A stretch of DNA of 5,894 bases from an uncultured Clostridia bacterium (GCA_948946035.1 CARBKU010000085.1:1-5894), one strand, 5' to 3'; counted from the first letter of the stretch, positions 1 to 5,628 are shown. Made by a program: numbers and translations. The notes: generated by a model from the sequence alone, not told the origin.

Positions 1-33
1 ATTTAAGTTAGACATTCCCTCACCGTCTTCCAT
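1..33 (-). CDS. Possible 5' end of a gene running off the left edge
   Basis: An open frame on the minus strand starts with ATG at 33 and stays open to the window edge, giving 11 codons that read MEDGEGMSNLN. A second in-frame ATG at 15 could be the real start, with GGAAGA at 26-31 as a poor Shine-Dalgarno about 10 nt upstream. The support is positional: it lies downstream of the terminator of the preceding gene and of a weak promoter candidate at 78-106. Eleven codons are too few to recognise a family, and an open stretch of this length is expected by chance. Confidence 0.2.
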   Translation of the reverse strand, partial: MEDGEGMSNLN

Positions 34-77
34 TTATTAGCTTTATTTTAAATTTCTAGCCGTTTTTATTTGCTTTT

Positions 78-106
78 AGTATAATTTTATATCTTTAAAA
101 TGTAGA
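78..106 (-). promoter_or_regulatory. Weak promoter candidate for the left-edge gene
   Basis: On the minus strand there is a TATACT -10 box (78-83) and a TCTACA hexamer (101-106, four of six matches to TTGACA) separated by 17 bp. It lies between the terminator at 120-157 and the possible start codons at 33 or 15. In DNA this AT-rich, a match of this quality arises often by chance. Confidence 0.25.
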
Positions 107-119
107 TAAAAATTTTCTA

Positions 120-157
120 TAAAAAAACGCCTTGAACTTATTTCTAAATTCAAAGCG
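120..157 (-). terminator. Intrinsic terminator of the AlbA_2/GHKL gene
   Basis: On the minus strand a 9-bp stem, CGCTTTGAA (157-149) pairing with TTCAAGGCG (136-128) through one G-U wobble, encloses a 12-nt loop and is followed at once by seven T residues (127-121). This is a canonical Rho-independent terminator. It lies about 70 bp downstream of the stop codon at 228-230 and ends that transcription unit. The G+C-containing stem stands out from the surrounding AT-rich DNA. Confidence 0.75.
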
Positions 158-160
158 AAA

Positions 161-226
161 TTTATTGTATATTTAATGTCTACTTTAATGTCTACTTCTT
201 TGGTAGACATTAAAATACACAATAAA
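161..226. repeat. 12-bp unit twice in tandem plus one inverted copy
   Basis: TTTAATGTCTAC occurs at 172-183 and is repeated exactly and without a gap at 184-195. After a 7-bp spacer its exact reverse complement GTAGACATTAAA follows at 203-214. The outer direct copy and the inverted copy are also flanked by matching sequence: TTTATTGT at 161-168 against ACAATAAA at 219-226, with one mismatch and one bulged base between. The whole is a 23-24-bp imperfect inverted repeat with an extra 12-bp unit inside. Transcribed, either direct copy could pair with the inverted copy, but not both. It begins two bases past the stop codon of the gene ending at 228. An 8-bp piece of the unit, TAGACATT, recurs at 9-16. 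Confidence 0.85.
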
Positions 227-227
227 A

Positions 228-734
228 TTATTTTTTTATAATCCAATATCCATCTTTTTTTGAACCTTTTCTTTCTAGTATATTTGCATTTCTTAAAATT
301 CCTACATTCTTCTTTATCGTATGAATACTTAATCCAACTTCTATTGCCATATTTTCTTGAGTTATTCTTGGGTTTGATTTTATAAGTTTTATCATTTTTA
401 ATTGTGTTGCATTAAGTTGTTTTTCTATATCATTATCTTTTTTAGATAAATCATAAGTTCCATAATTTTTATCATAATATGATGGTCTTAAAAAACTTGC
501 CTCAAAGAACTCATCATATTGGAATTTGGGTTCTTTTAGCCCTGCATCTTCCATCAATTCTCTCATTCTTCCTATTCCTGTTCCAGCTTTTTCTATATAA
601 TGTGTTCTTCTTAATAAATCTGCAATTATAGGATTTCGTGCAATACTTCTTTTACCAAAATTTTCTTTTGTAATTCCTTTAGGAACTCCACCAGGACTTA
701 CTATTGAAACTCTATCATCATAAATCTCTACCAT
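228..734 (-). CDS. C-terminal fragment of split AlbA_2/GHKL regulator-like protein
   Basis: This frame carries the C-terminal third of the protein whose N-terminus is encoded at 751-1623. Residues 1-75 are the rest of a GHKL-like ATPase module: SPGG (13-16) resembles a G1 box and AGTGIGR (50-56) a G2 box. Residues about 107-168 look like a winged helix-turn-helix, with TQENMAIEVGLSIHTIKKNV as the core. Family resemblance begins before this ATG: the frame is open from about 776 and encodes CHRQYFEEGARV just upstream, so the ATG is internal to the ancestral protein. AGAAGG (745-750) lies 10 nt before the ATG and next to the stop of the upstream fragment, so coupled reinitiation is conceivable. 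More likely this is half of a pseudogene, or of an intact gene broken by a sequencing error. Confidence 0.8.
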   Translation of the reverse strand: MVEIYDDRVSIVSPGGVPKGITKENFGKRSIARNPIIADLLRRTHYIEKAGTGIGRMRELMEDAGLKEPKFQYDEFFEASFLRPSYYDKNYGTYDLSKKDNDIEKQLNATQLKMIKLIKSNPRITQENMAIEVGLSIHTIKKNVGILRNANILERKGSKKDGYWIIKK

Positions 735-750
735 TACTCTTGCACCTTCT

Positions 751-1623
751 TCAAAATATTGACGATGGCATATACCGATTTATGATAGCCTCTTTTAATA
801 CATCTTCTGGAATCTCCAAAACTTCTTTTCTTGTTGCATTTCCTTGCTCTCTCATAACCTCTGCATTAATTAAATAAGTCAGATTTATGTGCTTTTTAGC
901 AAATGCTAAAGCATCTTCAATATTGGTTATTATGTCTTTATTGCAATCCAATGTATCCAAAATATAAACTCTATTTGTACCTTTAAAAGCAATACAAGTA
1001 ATATAATTTTGAATTAAGAAATTTGTAGGATTCTTTGCAAAGAAAACAACACCTGCATTTGTAAACATATATTTATTATCTACTTTTTCTAAGCAATTTA
1101 AGTTTATCAATAATTCTTCTCTTTCAATTGTTTCACTTGTATTAGATAATTTTAAAAAGTTTTTATAGGCATTTTCATCAAAGTCTTCTGGATATTTTGC
1201 TTTTTTATTTATCATTCGATCAAATTGTATTTTTCCGCCATCTTCTAAATATTCTCTGATTTCATTTCTATTCATCTTTTGACACATTGCACCAGCTCTT
1301 AAATAATACCCTTCACTTGAAGAATAAGGTTTATCATCTCCCTCTGGTACATTTACAACAATAACATTATCTACTACTTCGATTTTTACATTTATTCTTG
1401 GTTCTATTTGACTTATTTGATTTTGTATATTTGCTCTTTGATTATTAGAAGTATCTGTGCCAATGATATTTCCGTCATCATCTACACCTATCAATATTTT
1501 TCCACCTATACTATTAGCAAATGCAACTACTTCAACTGCAAATTTTTTACCTAAATTTTCTTTAAATTCTAAAGTATGTCCTTCGCCTTGCTTTGCTAGT
1601 ATTTTTAGTTCTTCTGTTGTCAT
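751..1623 (-). CDS. N-terminal fragment of AlbA_2 (Schlafen-type)/GHKL regulator-like protein, frameshifted
   Basis: This encodes a 290-residue product. Residues about 8-125 match the AlbA_2 fold often annotated as putative DNA-binding, AAA_4 or 'RecG-like helicase': LEFKENLGKK (18-27), VVAFANSIGGKILIGVDDDG (32-51) and GYYLRAGAMC (105-114). Residues 190-282 enter the GHKL-like ATPase module, ending in the N-box EAIIN (278-282). There the frame leaves the conserved sequence, adds RYMPSSIF and stops, while the expected CHRQYFEEG continues in another frame. One surplus base near 775-777 explains this; without it the product would be 464 residues. The start is ATG 1623, not GTG 1632, because AAAGGTGG (1629-1636) covers the GTG and sits 5 nt from the ATG. 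The RecG helicase name for this family is misleading, since no helicase motifs are present. Function is unknown; a transcription regulator or defence-linked factor is plausible. Confidence 0.82.
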   Translation of the reverse strand: MTTEELKILAKQGEGHTLEFKENLGKKFAVEVVAFANSIGGKILIGVDDDGNIIGTDTSNNQRANIQNQISQIEPRINVKIEVVDNVIVVNVPEGDDKPYSSSEGYYLRAGAMCQKMNRNEIREYLEDGGKIQFDRMINKKAKYPEDFDENAYKNFLKLSNTSETIEREELLINLNCLEKVDNKYMFTNAGVVFFAKNPTNFLIQNYITCIAFKGTNRVYILDTLDCNKDIITNIEDALAFAKKHINLTYLINAEVMREQGNATRKEVLEIPEDVLKEAIINRYMPSSIF

Positions 1624-1638
1624 TATTACCACCTTTCC

Positions 1639-1665
1639 AATTGTGCAGATACCGTCTGCACAATT
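1639..1665. promoter_or_regulatory. Perfect 11-bp palindrome, likely operator
   Basis: AATTGTGCAGA (1639-1649) and TCTGCACAATT (1655-1665) are exact reverse complements around a 5-bp centre, TACCG. The element lies between a promoter at 1688-1716 and the Shine-Dalgarno of the AlbA_2/GHKL gene, so it falls within the 5' UTR. No T-run follows on the minus strand, so it is not an intrinsic terminator, and the RNA hairpin would not cover the ribosome site. A dimeric repressor site is the simplest reading. The protein encoded just downstream ends in a winged helix, so autoregulation is possible but not shown. Confidence 0.7.
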
Positions 1666-1687
1666 TATTTTAATCTTATTGATTGAT

Positions 1688-1716
1688 ATTATAACATTTA
1701 TTTACAAATATTTCAT
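1688..1716 (-). promoter_or_regulatory. Promoter of the AlbA_2/GHKL gene
   Basis: On the minus strand an extended -10 element, TGTTATAAT (1688-1696), has the TG-n-TATAAT form. A weak -35 hexamer ATGAAA (1711-1716) lies 17 bp upstream. Transcription would begin near 1681, leaving a leader of about 58 nt that contains the palindrome at 1639-1665. This promoter overlaps the short gap after tnpV, so the downstream gene need not depend on read-through. Confidence 0.55.
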
Positions 1717-1731
1717 TACATTTTAAAAATT

Positions 1732-2124
1732 TCATACATATATTAATTCTTTTAATACGATTTCCTTTGCTTGTTGTTTAATTGCATTCATTGTGCCAAC
1801 CCAATAAAGCACATCTGTATTTTTCATATTTTCTGTTAAATCACTTTTTGCTTTCAAATCATTAATAATTTGATTTACTCTTTTAGTTGCTGTTTCTTGT
1901 ATTTCTTCTAAATGTTCTATTAATGTATTTTCCATAAACATTATTGTATATTCTGCTTTCTTATGTTCTTTTAAATAGTTTAATCTCATTCTTCCATATT
2001 TATTCAAATGTATTTTCTTTTGCTTTGATAACACTAAATTCGGTATATAGTAATCTTCTTGTCTTATATATTCTATTCCTGTTTTTTCATCAATAAATCT
2101 TTCTTTTAATTCTTTGTTCTCCAT
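1732..2124 (-). CDS. tnpV: TnpV-family transposon-encoded protein
   Basis: This 130-residue protein is recognised as TnpV, a small protein of unknown biochemical role carried by clostridial mobile elements. Hallmarks are GIEYIRQEDYYIPNL (16-30), KYGRMRLNYLKEH (42-54), a helical middle with HLEEIQETATKRVNQII (71-87), and the C-terminal block WVGTMNAIKQQAKEIVLKEL (108-127). The length is about normal and the frame is intact. The start is ATG 2124: AGAGGAG (2136-2142) precedes it by 11 nt, whereas the earlier in-frame ATG at 2145 has no ribosome site and would place that purine run inside the gene. No recombinase, transposase or mobilisation gene accompanies it here, so it is an orphan or a remnant of a larger element. 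TATAAT at 2166-2171 could be its -10 box, but no good -35 is visible. The stop at 1732-1734 lies about 100 bp before the next gene. Confidence 0.85.
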   Translation of the reverse strand: MENKELKERFIDEKTGIEYIRQEDYYIPNLVLSKQKKIHLNKYGRMRLNYLKEHKKAEYTIMFMENTLIEHLEEIQETATKRVNQIINDLKAKSDLTENMKNTDVLYWVGTMNAIKQQAKEIVLKELIYV

Positions 2125-2165
2125 AATTTTTAAATCTCCTCTCATTTTTTTAATTTTAATTTGTT

Positions 2166-2171
2166 ATTATA
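2166..2171 (-). promoter_or_regulatory. tnpV: Possible -10 box of tnpV
   Basis: A perfect TATAAT on the minus strand lies about 40 bp upstream of the tnpV start. The expected -35 position (ACAAAT) matches poorly, and it falls inside the terminator hairpin at 2177-2219. It may be weak, activator-dependent or fortuitous. Confidence 0.3.
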
Positions 2172-2176
2172 AAATC

Positions 2177-2219
2177 AAAAAAAGATGAATTTGTTATTGT
2201 TTTTTACAATTCATCTTTT
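2177..2219 (-). terminator. Intrinsic terminator of the 44-residue ORF unit
   Basis: AAAAGATGAATT (2180-2191) and AATTCATCTTTT (2208-2219) form a perfect 12-bp inverted repeat. It extends by a few pairs past a one-base bulge. On the minus strand the stem is followed by a run of T (2183-2177), giving an AT-rich but long-stemmed intrinsic terminator about 25 bp after the stop codon of the small ORF. On the plus strand the T-run is only the four bases inside the stem, so it is probably one-directional. Confidence 0.65.
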
Positions 2220-2243
2220 AAATATGTGAAAATTTTATTATTT

Positions 2244-2378
2244 CTAAATTGTTGCTAGGAGGAAACCTTTGCTATTACTACATTTTAATTTTTCGTCATA
2301 AGAGAATAAAATTGTAATGACTAAGGCTATTAGGGTTATTCCGCTTATTTCTTTTGATTTTTCTATTTTAGTTTTCAT
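2244..2378 (-). CDS. 44-residue ORF with class III (prepilin-type) signal-like N-terminus
   Basis: ATG at 2378 is preceded at 6 nt by GGGGGG (2385-2390), a strong Shine-Dalgarno in this context. The protein begins with a charged leader, MKTKIEKSKEISG, followed by ITLIALVITI, and ends FLLATI. A basic leader, then G, then ITLIALVITI is the hallmark of the abundant clostridial pilin-like (class III signal) proteins, in which the hydrophobic helix normally continues with IVLLILAG. Here it breaks after about 12 residues into FSYDEKLKCSNSK. Codons in the hydrophobic part (ACC, CTA, GCC, GTC) are richer in G+C than those of the ATPase. It has its own promoter and terminator. It may be a genuine short membrane peptide or the 5' stub of a decayed pilin-like gene; neither alternative frame restores the missing helix. 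I do not assign a function. Confidence 0.5.
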   Translation of the reverse strand: MKTKIEKSKEISGITLIALVITILFSYDEKLKCSNSKGFLLATI

Positions 2379-2409
2379 GTTAGTCCCCCCATTGCTACGT
2401 ATTTTTTTA

Positions 2410-2437
2410 ATTATAACATTCATTACGTTTTTTTCAA
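2410..2437 (-). promoter_or_regulatory. Promoter of the 44-residue ORF
   Basis: On the minus strand TTGAAA (2432-2437) and TATAAT (2410-2415) are separated by 16 bp. The -10 box is extended by TGT (2416-2418). This is close to the housekeeping sigma-factor consensus and predicts a start near 2403, with a leader of about 25 nt that holds the GGGGGG ribosome site. Confidence 0.7.
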
Positions 2438-2495
2438 TAGTTTTTTCACTTTTTTAGTTTAACCATGATATTTACAATTAATACAAATGTTTAAC

Positions 2496-2533
2496 ACAAA
2501 AATAACTTTAGACTTTTTTTATCTAAAGCTATT
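2496..2533 (-). terminator. Intrinsic terminator of the Ca2+ ATPase gene
   Basis: On the minus strand AATAGCTTTAGA (2533-2522) pairs with TCTAAAGTTATT (2512-2501) through one G-U wobble, around a 9-nt A-rich loop, and runs into a short T-run (2502-2498). It lies about 50 bp after the ATPase stop and separates the ATPase from the small ORF unit. The plus side is also T-rich after the stem, but no plus-strand gene is seen. Confidence 0.7.
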
Positions 2534-2584
2534 TTCATTTCATTTTTTGCAACTTATATTATTATTGTATTGAAAATTTTAACA

Positions 2585-5314
2585 TTATTCTTCTTTCGTT
2601 GTATTTACTTTTAATAGCTTAAGAATTTCAACAATTAAAATTGGAGCAAAAATTAAGCCTATTAACTCTATTATATTTGCTGTTGGCAATAATGGAATAC
2701 TAAATATAGTTCTTAATGGTGGTATTGCTAATATAACTATCATTAGTGCTGCTGATGCTAATACTGCTAATATTAATTTACTATTATTAAATATTTTTGT
2801 TTTAAATATAGATTTTTTGTTATCTCTAACATTAAATACATGTACTAATTCTGATAATGCTAAAGTAACAAATGCCATTGTTTGACCTACTTCTATTTTT
2901 GATTCGTCAAGTGTTAGTCCACCAATTGGCTCTGTTGTCGTTCCTAATCCTATCATAAATGCTATAAGTGTTAAAAAACCTATCATCATTCCTTGATAAA
3001 TTACTCTCCATGTCATTCCTTTTGTAAATACACCTTTTCCAGATTTTACTGGCTTTCTTTGCATTATATCACTATTAGCTGGATCAAATGCTAATGCTAG
3101 TGCTGGAAGTGAATCTGTAACTAAGTTAATCCATAAGATATGAATTGGTAATAATATTTCTAAATTATTTATATCTGTAATTCCAAACCATTTAGCAAAT
3201 AATGGTGTACACAGTGTTGCTAAAAATAATACTACTATTTCTCCTACATTACTTGATAACAAGAATTGTATTACTTTTAATATATTATCATAAATCCTTC
3301 TTCCTTCTTCTACTGCTGAAACTATTGTTGCAAAATTATCATCTGTTAAAATTACATCTGCTGCTTCTTTTGCTACATCTGTTCCCACTACACCCATTGC
3401 ACAACCTATATTAGCTGTTTTTAGTGCTGGACTGTCATTTACACCATCACCTGTCATGCTAACTATTTCTCCATTTTTTTGCCATGCTTTTACAATTCTT
3501 ACTTTATGTTCTGGCGAAACTCTTGCATATACTGAATATTTTCTAACGTTTTTTTCTAGTTCTTCATCTGACATTTTTTCTAAGTCTAAACCTGTAATTG
3601 CTTCTGATTCGTTTTCTAAAATTCCTAATTTTTTAGCAATTGCTGTTGCTGTAATTTTATGGTCTCCTGTAATCATTACTGTTTTTATTCCTGCTGTTTT
3701 ACATTTTTCTACTGCTTTTTTTGCTTCTTCTCTTGGTGGATCTATCATTCCAACCATTCCAATAAATATTAGTTCACTTTCTATATTTTCCATTTCTTCT
3801 TTTGTAGGTTTATGGTCAATTTCTTTATAGGCACATGCTAAAACTCTTAATGCTTCTTTTGCCATTATTTCGTTATTCTCTCTTATTATATTTGCGTAAT
3901 TATCTAAATCTTTTTTTATATCTCCATTTTCTAAATATGAACTACATTTTTTTAATAGTTCATCTACTCCACCTTTTGTATAAACAATGTATTTTCCATT
4001 TACTTCATTTACAGATGTCATTAATTTTCTTTCAGAATCAAATGGTACTTCTTCTACACGTGGCATTCTATCATATATTGATGGGTCAAAGTCTAATTTA
4101 AATGCCATGTCTACTAATGCTGTTTCTGTTGGGTCACCTGTTAATTCTCCATCATTTCCTATTTTTGTGTCATTACAAAGCATATTAGCATATACTAATT
4201 TTTTTATGTCTTCATTTATATTATTTTCTTTGTATTTAGCTAAGTCTTTAGTATTTTTGTTGATAAATATTTTTTCTACTGTCATTTTATTTTGTGTTAG
4301 TGTTCCTGTCTTATCTGAACATATAACTGTACTACTTCCTAATGTTTCTACTGCTGGTAGTCTTTTTACAATTGCATTTTTCTTTACCATTTTTTGTACA
4401 CCTATTGCTAAAACAATTGTTGATACTGCTACTAATCCTTCTGGTATTGCTGCAACTGCCAAAGATACAGCTGTCATAAACATATGAATTGGTTCTTTTC
4501 CTTGTAATAATCCTATTATAAATATAAATACACATATTGCTAATGCTGCAATTCCAAGTGTTTTTCCTAATTTATTTAGTTTTTCTTGAAGTGGTGTAAT
4601 TTGTTCTTCTGTATCATCTAACATTCCAGCAATTTTTCCAACTTCTGTTGTCATTCCAGTTTCTACTATTATTCCTTTTCCTCTTCCATACGTAATTAAG
4701 CTAGAAGAAAATAACATGTTTACTCTATCACCTATTCCAATTTCTTCATCTTTAATTACTTCTGTATTTTTTTCAACTGGTAATGATTCTCCTGTTAGTG
4801 ATGATTCTTGTGATTTTAAGTTTATTGCTTCTATTATTCTTAAATCTGCTGGAACATAATCTCCTGTGTCTAAAACTACTATATCTCCTGGAACTAGTTC
4901 TTTTGCTGGTACAATTGTAACTGCTCCATTTCTTATTACTTTTGTGGCATGGTCTGTTAATTTTTGTAGTGCTTCTAAAGATTTTTCTGCTTTTGCTTCT
5001 TGAGTAACTCCAATTATTGCATTTACTATTACTACTATTAAAATAATAATTGTATCTGTTATGCCTTCGCCTTCTGCAATTCCAACAGCTCCAGATACTA
5101 TTGCTGCAATGATTAGAATAATTATTGAAAAATCTTTAAATTGCTCTAAAAATTTTTGTACTATTGATTTTTTCTTTTTTGCTTTTAATTCATTTTTTCC
5201 ATATTTTTCTTGCCTTTGGTTTGCTTCTTCTACTGTTAATCCATTTTTTACATTTGTTTCAAGCAATTTTTCTACTTCTTTTTGTTCCTTGTTATGCCAT
5301 TTGATATTTTCCAT
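2585..5314 (-). CDS. Cation-transporting P-type ATPase, P2 (Ca2+) type
   Basis: A 909-residue membrane pump that, by family, uses ATP to export Ca2+ from the cytoplasm. Order: N-terminal cation-ATPase domain (1-60); M1-M2 (about 62-104); actuator domain with TGES (174-177); M3-M4 (251-306) with PEGL (291-294); phosphorylation motif DKTGTLT (334-340, aspartate 334); nucleotide domain with FDSERK (425-430) and KGG (447-449); hinge motifs DPPR (525-528), TGD (549-551) and TGDGVND (621-627); and six C-terminal helices. Residues matching the SERCA Ca2+ ligands are present: E292 in M4, N689 and E692 in M5, N730, T733 and D734 in M6, and E822 in M8. Both SERCA-like sites may therefore exist. Length is normal and the gene is undamaged. 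ATG 5314 follows AAGGGAG (5325-5331) at 10 nt. It is transcribed alone and ends at a terminator. Ca2+ specificity is inferred from motifs; another divalent ion such as Mn2+ is possible. Confidence 0.95.
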   Translation of the reverse strand: MENIKWHNKEQKEVEKLLETNVKNGLTVEEANQRQEKYGKNELKAKKKKSIVQKFLEQFKDFSIIILIIAAIVSGAVGIAEGEGITDTIIILIVVIVNAIIGVTQEAKAEKSLEALQKLTDHATKVIRNGAVTIVPAKELVPGDIVVLDTGDYVPADLRIIEAINLKSQESSLTGESLPVEKNTEVIKDEEIGIGDRVNMLFSSSLITYGRGKGIIVETGMTTEVGKIAGMLDDTEEQITPLQEKLNKLGKTLGIAALAICVFIFIIGLLQGKEPIHMFMTAVSLAVAAIPEGLVAVSTIVLAIGVQKMVKKNAIVKRLPAVETLGSSTVICSDKTGTLTQNKMTVEKIFINKNTKDLAKYKENNINEDIKKLVYANMLCNDTKIGNDGELTGDPTETALVDMAFKLDFDPSIYDRMPRVEEVPFDSERKLMTSVNEVNGKYIVYTKGGVDELLKKCSSYLENGDIKKDLDNYANIIRENNEIMAKEALRVLACAYKEIDHKPTKEEMENIESELIFIGMVGMIDPPREEAKKAVEKCKTAGIKTVMITGDHKITATAIAKKLGILENESEAITGLDLEKMSDEELEKNVRKYSVYARVSPEHKVRIVKAWQKNGEIVSMTGDGVNDSPALKTANIGCAMGVVGTDVAKEAADVILTDDNFATIVSAVEEGRRIYDNILKVIQFLLSSNVGEIVVLFLATLCTPLFAKWFGITDINNLEILLPIHILWINLVTDSLPALALAFDPANSDIMQRKPVKSGKGVFTKGMTWRVIYQGMMIGFLTLIAFMIGLGTTTEPIGGLTLDESKIEVGQTMAFVTLALSELVHVFNVRDNKKSIFKTKIFNNSKLILAVLASAALMIVILAIPPLRTIFSIPLLPTANIIELIGLIFAPILIVEILKLLKVNTTKEE

Positions 5315-5434
5315 TTTGAACCAACTCCCTTTTTTATTTAATAATTAACTTATATATTTATTCTATAATATTGTTTAGAAAAACTTTGTTTTTTTATATT
5401 TTTAACAATTTTATAAAAATTTATTAGCAAATTT

Positions 5435-5551
5435 CTAAATTATTCTTTGGATTATATTCATTACAAATAGTAAACAAACTTTTAAAAGAAAACTATTGTT
5501 TACTTTCAAAAGTCTCGTTAACAATTTTTCTTTTCTATTATTGTTCTCCAT
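5435..5551 (-). CDS. Possible 38-residue leader ORF upstream of the ATPase
   Basis: The ATG at 5551 opens a 38-codon frame starting MENNNRKEKLLTRLLK. It has a basic N-terminal half and a hydrophobic stretch, FLLKVCLLFVMNII, near the end, as in small membrane peptides. The purine run GAAGAGG ends 3 nt before the ATG, closer than ideal. It sits about 70 nt downstream of the promoter at 5629-5657 and ends about 120 nt before the ATPase start, so it would be a leader ORF on the same transcript. I recognise no family, and hydrophobic ORFs of this size arise by chance in AT-rich DNA. Confidence 0.25.
   Translation of the reverse strand: MENNNRKEKLLTRLLKVNNSFLLKVCLLFVMNIIQRII
5469..5504. repeat. 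9-bp inverted repeat in the ATPase leader
   Basis: AGTAAACAA (5469-5477) and TTGTTTACT (5496-5504) are perfect reverse complements separated by 18 bp. No T-run follows on either strand, so it is not an intrinsic terminator. It overlaps the possible 38-residue ORF and could be a regulator site or an RNA stem. With only three G/C pairs per arm it may be accidental. Confidence 0.35.
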
Positions 5552-5628
5552 CTTCCTCTTCACTTAATTATTTTTGTTATATCTTTTTTAATTTAGTTAT
5601 ATTAGTCATATTAACATTTTTCGACTTT

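Noticed and set aside
172..214. CRISPR-like array
   Set aside because: The units are 12 bp, directly abutting or inverted, without spacers of regular length.
1639..1665. Reading the palindrome as an intrinsic terminator of tnpV
   Set aside because: On the minus strand the stem is followed by GGAAAGG, not T residues, and it lies after a promoter and directly before a ribosome site.
1457..1726. Plus-strand ORF over the start of the AlbA_2 gene
   Set aside because: Antisense of the conserved AlbA_2 domain; the translation has no recognisable domain.
2257..2301. Plus-strand AGGAGG followed by a TTG-initiated frame
   Set aside because: The frame stops after about ten codons; the AGGAGG is the complement of TTCCTCCTA codons in the 44-residue ORF.
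2375..2392. Five-codon ORF MGGLT whose TGA overlaps the ATG of the 44-residue ORF
   Set aside because: Its start codon immediately precedes the GGGGGG ribosome site of the main ORF and it has no ribosome site of its own; the overlap is probably accidental.
3202..4487. Several long plus-strand and alternative-frame ORFs within the ATPase gene (for example 3202-3414, 3456-3830, 3835-4101, 3987-4487, and minus 4332-4535)
   Set aside because: They lie entirely inside a full-length, motif-complete P-type ATPase. Their leucine-, serine- and phenylalanine-rich translations are what its antisense and shifted frames give.
5061..5348. Plus-strand ORF antisense to the ATPase N-terminus
   Set aside because: Shadow of the conserved M1-M2 coding region, with low-complexity phenylalanine/serine composition and no ribosome site that stands out.
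5315..5622. yybP-ykoY (Mn2+) or M-box riboswitch ahead of the ATPase
   Set aside because: Such riboswitches can precede P-type ATPases, but the leader is almost all A/T and lacks their conserved G-rich paired elements by eye.
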